From Candidatus Gastranaerophilales bacterium (lineage in GTDB: Bacteria > Cyanobacteriota > Vampirovibrionia > Gastranaerophilales > Gastranaerophilaceae): a stretch of DNA of 35,193 bases. Both the position numbers and the translations under genes were made by a program. The notes under the pieces were generated by a model. It was given only the letters and a program-made list of their open reading frames with translations, was not told the origin of the DNA and did not search any database. The stretch covers positions 1-35,193 of the forward strand of contig CALUTM010000017.1 of the NCBI GenBank assembly GCA_944323705.1, in the 5' to 3' direction. Positions 31,289-35,193 of the stretch are shown here, one piece after another (the stretch's first letter is position 1; each line of letters opens with the position of its first letter).

Positions 31289-32117
31289 TATTTACACAAC
31301 CGCAATTAATACCCAAAAAGCCACCGTGCAATGGATGGATGTTCTTGCCGAAAACCTTACCAACGTGTATACGCCCGGTTTTCGGGAAAATAAAGTTACT
31401 TTCAAAACATTTCTTGGCGGTGCGGTAATTGATAATAACGTAAAAAACCTCGGGCAAGGAAAATCAACGCCCGGAACGTCAAACGAGAATTTGTTCTTTG
31501 AAGGAACGGGGTATTTTGTACTGAGAGCCCCTGACGGTAATGTTGCCTATACGCGTTTGGGTGAGTTTACCTTTGATTCGGAAGGTGTTTACAGGGCAAA
31601 AAACGGTGCAACGGTCCAAGGATATATATTGAACGACAAAGGCGAAATTATGTCCGGTACAAAATCCATAACCGCAGACTTGTACGAAGAAACGGCTCTG
31701 AAAGGCGGAGCAATGAGTATTCCTACGACAAATATAAAACTGTGGATAGATCCCAATAACGGTAAGTTTTTAGGCAAGTATGACGAATACGAGATAAAAA
31801 ATGACGGTACAATATACGGGAAAGCTGACGGCGGAAATCGTTCGGTGCCGTTGTATAAGATTGCAACCGCAAACTTCCATAACCCAAATGGGCTCTATGA
31901 AGTAAAAGACGGTTTGTTTGTCGAAACGCCGGAATCGGGAAAACCTGTTGTAGGAAGAGGTGAAATCCGCTCAGGACTTCTTGAACAGGCAAACACTGAT
32001 TTTAAAAATAACATGGCAGATTATCAGCAGGCAAAAGTCCAGATGGAGCTTGTTAATGCCCTGATTAAATCAAACAAAGACCTCTTACAATCCGCAATGG
32101 AAATGGCAACCCAATAG
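31281..32117 (+). CDS. Flagellar hook/rod basal-body protein (FlgF/FlgG/FlgE family)
   Basis: A 278-residue protein. N-terminal MNDIYTTAINTQKATVQWM, with DVLAENLTNVYTPGFRENK, and C-terminal VGRGEIRSGLLEQANTDF, with QMELVNALIKSNKDLLQSA, are the conserved hook/rod ends. FEGTGYFVLRAPDGNVAYTR marks the D1 region. Its length is closer to the distal rod proteins FlgF/FlgG than to FlgE, but the C-terminal family motif does not decide. I start it at ATG 31281, overlapping the fliK-like stop by 8 bp; a longer frame from 31194 would run inside that gene. The start ATG lies close behind AAAGGG. Confidence 0.85.
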   Translation: MNDIYTTAINTQKATVQWMDVLAENLTNVYTPGFRENKVTFKTFLGGAVIDNNVKNLGQGKSTPGTSNENLFFEGTGYFVLRAPDGNVAYTRLGEFTFDSEGVYRAKNGATVQGYILNDKGEIMSGTKSITADLYEETALKGGAMSIPTTNIKLWIDPNNGKFLGKYDEYEIKNDGTIYGKADGGNRSVPLYKIATANFHNPNGLYEVKDGLFVETPESGKPVVGRGEIRSGLLEQANTDFKNNMADYQQAKVQMELVNALIKSNKDLLQSAMEMATQ

Positions 32118-32118
32118 T

Positions 32119-32327
32119 GGGGGGTAAATAAAAGGGGAAAATCCTTCCCCGACTCCAAATCCCTTGTGACAGGGGGTAAATAAGGGGGAAAATCCTTCCC
32201 CGACTCCAAATCCCTTGTGTGACAGGGGTAAATAAGGGGGAAAATTCTTCCCCGACTCCAAATCCCTTGTGACAGGGGGTAAATAAAAGGGGCAAATCCT
32301 TCCCCACTTCAAATCCCTTGTGTGACA
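32119..32327 (+). repeat. Tandem array of four ~50-53-bp GC-rich repeats
   Basis: Four units start at 32119, 32172, 32225 and 32275, each with GGGGTAAATAA, a GGGGAAAATCCTTCCCC inverted repeat, then GACTCCAAATCCCTTGTG and GACA. A degraded fifth copy runs to about 32356. Units differ by a few substitutions and 2-3-bp indels. It begins 2 bp after the hook/rod gene stop. Open frames across it on the minus strand are by-products of the repeat. The rest of the gap (32357-32463, 32491-32622) is AT-rich and shows only the terminator below. Confidence 0.85.
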
Positions 32328-32463
32328 GCGGGGGAAAATGGGGGCAAGTTCTCCCGTATTACTCATGACTCCCCGGTATTCCAATCGGATAAATAAAATA
32401 GGAAAAGTTACAGGTTCAAATAAAAAATATAAATTAAAACATATTTAGTTAGACTCCGTTTAT

Positions 32464-32490
32464 AAAGGAATTAGTTTTAATTCCTTTTTA
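32464..32490 (+). terminator. Terminator after the second flagellar cluster
   Basis: A 10-bp perfect stem AAAGGAATTA/TAATTCCTTT with a 4-nt loop is followed by TTATTTTG. It lies about 350 bp after the hook/rod gene, past the tandem repeats. Confidence 0.7.
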
Positions 32491-32622
32491 TTTTGTCTCA
32501 AAATAATACTGCATATAGCGGATGTTTTGCTAAATTTTGTAAAGTTTTTTAAACTTATGACGATAAAATAATTGACGGTTAAAAAAAAATCCTTAAACTC
32601 TTTACAGAAAGGTTTAACTAAT

Positions 32623-32868
32623 ATGTCCGAAATCGTAAATCTATTATCAAGAGTATTAACATCAAATCCCACAGTCACCTCGGGTGCAATAACAAGAACA
32701 CGCAATTCCAATCCTTTTGCCCAATCTTCGGGTAACCCGTTTGTTAATTCGGGCAGCAACCCTTTTGCGACATACGGTCAGAACAGACCTGTTGCGGGAG
32801 GATATTTTGCAGGATATTACAATAATCGTCCCAATATTGTAGGACGAAGACTCTTTATAGAGGTATAG
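32623..32868 (+). CDS. NPF-repeat microprotein, unknown function
   Basis: An 81-residue orphan. I start it at the ATG at 32623, which has AGAAAGG upstream; an earlier in-frame start at 32572 has none. The middle holds three NPF tripeptides in a short span (SNPFAQ, GNPFVN, SNPFAT), followed by a Gly/Tyr/Asn-rich segment (GGYFAGYYNNRPN). It has no signal peptide or membrane helix. The terminator right after the stop and the separate terminator upstream suggest a stand-alone transcript. Function unknown; the NPF triplets recall eukaryotic EH-domain ligands, but that similarity may be chance. Confidence 0.65.
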   Translation: MSEIVNLLSRVLTSNPTVTSGAITRTRNSNPFAQSSGNPFVNSGSNPFATYGQNRPVAGGYFAGYYNNRPNIVGRRLFIEV

Positions 32869-32906
32869 ACTCAAAAATATACCTTGTTTTATTACCCCAA
32901 ATTTGT

Positions 32907-32935
32907 AGCCATGTAAATTTCTGCATGGCTTTTTT
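32907..32935 (+). terminator. Terminator of the NPF microprotein gene
   Basis: A 7-bp stem AGCCATG/CATGGCT with a 10-nt loop is followed by TTTTTT. It lies about 40 bp after the stop and before the GH13 gene. Confidence 0.8.
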
Positions 32936-32973
32936 GATTATGTTAGAATATTATGTAATAAATCGGAGGAGTT

Positions 32974-35001
32974 ATGAACAAAAAAGTACTGTCGTTATTT
33001 TTGGTTTCTCTTATGCTTACATCAAATTTGTTCTCATTTGCGGTGGCAGATGCAAGCAAAGACAATGTTGTATCTCAAGAAGAATTGGTGCTTCCCAAAA
33101 AGATTGAGAATGAAATATATAACAGTATTGTTCAGGTCTACGGCGAAAAACAAGCTAAGGACGTATATGCACGTGTAATGGAAATTGCCAAATCAGCAAT
33201 CGAAAAACGCCCTGAAGAATTGAAGCAGGAGGACTTATCCAGAGCGGATGACTGGTACAAGGATGAAATTATTTATATGTTCTATGTCGACCAGTTTGGT
33301 GTGGTTGAGCCTGAAAAGCCGAATACATTTAGGGATACCTCCGCAATGTTTGATTACTTAAAAGATTTGGGTGTGACAACATTGTATCTGCTTCCGTTTG
33401 CTGATTCGCCCATGTCTGATTCTGGTTTTGATGTCAAAAATCCAAGGAATGTCAGGGCTGATTTGGGTGGAAAAACACAGTTCAACGAGTTTGTATCCGA
33501 GGCAAGGAAAAACGGGTTTAAGATAAAAGCGGATCTGATACTTAATCATATCTCTGACGAACACGAATGGTTCCAGGCTTTTTTAAGAGGGGATGGCACC
33601 AAAAAAGATTATTTTGTCGTAAAAGAAAAAATGCCGAAGTATAAAAAATATGTGGACGAAAAAATTGGGACTATAGTCGAATATACGGAAGAAAACGGAA
33701 AAATATCCAAAAGGAGATTAATTTTCCCTGAAATTACCGATAATCATTACAGAAAGGTTACACTAAACGGTAAAAATTATTATTTCTATCATACGTTTTA
33801 TCCGTTTCAACTTGATGTGAACTGGGAAAACCCGGAGGTTTTGTATTATTGGCTAGGCACGATTAATTATTGGACAAATATTGGTATAGATATTTTCAGA
33901 CTGGATGCAATACCGTATTTATCTAAAGAGGACGGTACAAATGCGGAAAATCAGCCAAAGACGCACGCTATACTCAAACTTATCAGCAACTATATTCAGA
34001 TGACTGCTCCGAGGACCGTAATTCAGGCAGAGGCTTGTCAGTATCCGAACGACATTTTGCCTTATTTCGGTAAAGAAAGAAAATTTAAAACAACAATAAA
34101 CAATCAGGAAAAAGAGATTAAAAGAACGGATGAGTTTCAAATTTGTTATCATTTCCCATATATGCCTGCCATTTGGGCTTCTTTGATTACGGGGGATAAG
34201 CAGCATTTTATTAATGCATATAAAGCGACCCCGCAGATACCGTCGACGGCTGCGTGGGGTGTATTTTTGCGGGTGCATGATGAATTAACCCTTGAGATGA
34301 TTGATACTCAAACCAGAGAAATAATATACAATGCTCTGGTTTCAAAGGGTGCGGAGTTTAGAAAAGGGTTGGGGGTTAGCGGCAGGTTGGCTAATTTCCT
34401 GGACAATGACCCCGACAGAATAGAGATGGCGTTTTCGATTTTGATGTCAATGCCGGGGATTCCGATTATCTATTATGGTGATGAAGTTGGTGTTCGCAAT
34501 AATTTTGAGAATGCCAGAAAGAGTGAAGAAGAAAGAATTGCTAAACATAAATCGAGTAAATTTAAACTTTTAAGCTACTTTGACAGCAGAGACATTAATC
34601 GTGGTGCGGTTCCCGCAAAACTTTTTTACGGTTCATCCAAAGACTATTATGAATTTAACAGTAAGGTCTACAAAAAGGTTAAGAATCTGATAGCTTTAAG
34701 AAAAAGTCTGCCTTCAATGTCTAAGGGAGATTTTACGTTGCTGAAAACGTCTTCACCGAGTAATTTTGCTTATATAAGAAGCTACAAAGACGAAAAAGTT
34801 CTGGTGATTAACAATCTTTCGGGCGAAAAATTGATTGCGGAGATTACGATTCCTATGGATGTCGTATTAAAATCTGACGGACATATCGGTCATTTTAAAA
34901 ATCTTGTGAATGATGATGATGTAAAGGTTGATGTTTCGTTGACAAACAGAACCATGCACCTGAGAATTGCACCGTACGGGGTCGTTTGGCTCAAGCTGTA
35001 A
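32974..35001 (+). CDS. Exported GH13 family glucoside enzyme, trehalose-synthase-like
   Basis: A 675-residue protein with a signal peptide (MNKKVLSLFLVSLMLTSNLF, then FAVADA), so it should be exported. A ~90-residue helical N-terminal part precedes a GH13 barrel: DWYKDEIIYMFYVDQFG, VTTLYLLPFADSPMSDSGFD, ADLILNHISDEHEWF, IFRLDAIPYL with nucleophile Asp311, VIQAEACQ with acid/base Glu353, and FLRVHDELTLEMI with His435-Asp436. LDNDPDRIE and PIIYYGDEVGV follow, and a C-terminal beta domain ends the protein. The HDELTLE text is that of trehalose synthase/GH13_16, but Val434 replaces the usual Asn. Substrate could be maltose, trehalose or a malto-oligosaccharide. GGAGGAG precedes the ATG. Confidence 0.85.
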   Translation: MNKKVLSLFLVSLMLTSNLFSFAVADASKDNVVSQEELVLPKKIENEIYNSIVQVYGEKQAKDVYARVMEIAKSAIEKRPEELKQEDLSRADDWYKDEIIYMFYVDQFGVVEPEKPNTFRDTSAMFDYLKDLGVTTLYLLPFADSPMSDSGFDVKNPRNVRADLGGKTQFNEFVSEARKNGFKIKADLILNHISDEHEWFQAFLRGDGTKKDYFVVKEKMPKYKKYVDEKIGTIVEYTEENGKISKRRLIFPEITDNHYRKVTLNGKNYYFYHTFYPFQLDVNWENPEVLYYWLGTINYWTNIGIDIFRLDAIPYLSKEDGTNAENQPKTHAILKLISNYIQMTAPRTVIQAEACQYPNDILPYFGKERKFKTTINNQEKEIKRTDEFQICYHFPYMPAIWASLITGDKQHFINAYKATPQIPSTAAWGVFLRVHDELTLEMIDTQTREIIYNALVSKGAEFRKGLGVSGRLANFLDNDPDRIEMAFSILMSMPGIPIIYYGDEVGVRNNFENARKSEEERIAKHKSSKFKLLSYFDSRDINRGAVPAKLFYGSSKDYYEFNSKVYKKVKNLIALRKSLPSMSKGDFTLLKTSSPSNFAYIRSYKDEKVLVINNLSGEKLIAEITIPMDVVLKSDGHIGHFKNLVNDDDVKVDVSLTNRTMHLRIAPYGVVWLKL

Positions 35002-35009
35002 AGTGGTGC

Positions 35010-35193
35010 TACGCACGTAGATAAACTGTCGGAGGACAAAGGCGGAACTACAGGAAACATTTTAAACTTCCTAGTCCTCCTCAACGAATTTACTCCAAAT
35101 TGGACTTCGAGAGAGTTACGCACGTAGATAAACTGTCGGAGGACAAAGGCGGAACTACAGGAAACATTTTAAACTTCCTAGTCCTCCTCAACG
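35010..35193. repeat. Two identical 77-bp hairpin-forming repeats, 107-bp period (edge-truncated)
   Basis: Copies at 35010-35086 and 35117-35193 match over their full length. Each carries a 7-bp outer stem GGAGGAC/GTCCTCC enclosing an inner AGGAA/TTCCT hairpin, and starts with a TACG-CA-CGTA partial palindrome. The 30-bp spacer is unique. The second copy ends at the window edge, so the array may continue. The 7-bp outer stem and 107-bp period recall the tRNA-derived elements at 1-182 (106 bp). Confidence 0.8.

Noticed and set aside
32024-32384. Several overlapping minus-strand open frames of 61-99 residues
   Set aside because: They are produced by the ~52-bp tandem repeats, which lack stops in more than one frame. 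They have repetitive sequence and no ribosome-binding sites.
35010-35193. Possible CRISPR array
   Set aside because: Only two repeats are seen; 77 bp is far too long for a CRISPR repeat and no cas gene is present.

Overview
The window is AT-rich bacterial chromosomal DNA carrying housekeeping genes, two flagellar gene clusters and many small orphan proteins. My best guess for the source is a flagellated, gut-type Melainabacterium (Vampirovibrionia, Gastranaerophilales-like). This rests on a sepF-yggS pair of cyanobacterial/Firmicute type, pdxJ and flagellar genes together with a MurT-like ligase, a three-domain NifU with NifS, and small proteins with a short N-terminal motif (for example VSFKG). 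The taxonomic call is inference; no rRNA is present to settle it.

Layout. 1-190: two tRNA-derived, hairpin-forming repeats. 289-2232: His-rich membrane protein, C_GCAxxG_C_C redox protein, and a CcdA/thioredoxin pair. 2347-4995: two orphans and a single-domain AAA+ ATPase. 4973-6989 (minus): small orphan, RibF and a formyltransferase. 7128-10824 (plus): proS, dnaB, mntP. 10875-11109: terminator, tRNA-Leu(UAA) and a partial tRNA-derived copy. 11244-12694 (minus): four small membrane or YtxH-type proteins. 12777-15486 (plus): murT-like, pdxJ, a zinc-ribbon protein and an orphan. 15572-18520 (plus): nifU, nifS, mscS. 18551-20500: putative zinc metallopeptidase. 20609-22442: rlmH, then sepF and yggS on the opposite strand. 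22535-22780: hairpins and octamer repeats. 22789-27415 (minus): DRE-TIM aldolase, fliJ, fliK, flgD, flgE. 27519-29361: three orphans. 29530-32117 (plus): a second fliJ, fliK and hook/rod-protein set. 32119-32490: tandem GC-rich repeats and a terminator. 32623-35001: NPF-rich microprotein and an exported GH13 enzyme. 35010-35193: two copies of a 77-bp structured repeat running off the edge.

How the genes work together. NifS and NifU form an Fe-S assembly pair. CcdA and the anchored thioredoxin should pass electrons across the membrane. SepF acts in cell division, and the MurT-like ligase probably amidates lipid II, although its partner GatD is absent here. The two flagellar clusters each encode a FliJ-like export chaperone, a FliK-like length-control protein and a hook/rod-family protein. 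This suggests duplicated or specialised hook and rod assembly modules.

The most unusual material is non-coding. Near the left edge and next to tRNA-Leu there are elements that begin with a tRNA 5' end and continue into a foldable sequence carrying an inverted tRNA D-arm. The end-of-window repeat has a similar period and hairpin layout. I see no CRISPR array, IS element, prophage or defence system.
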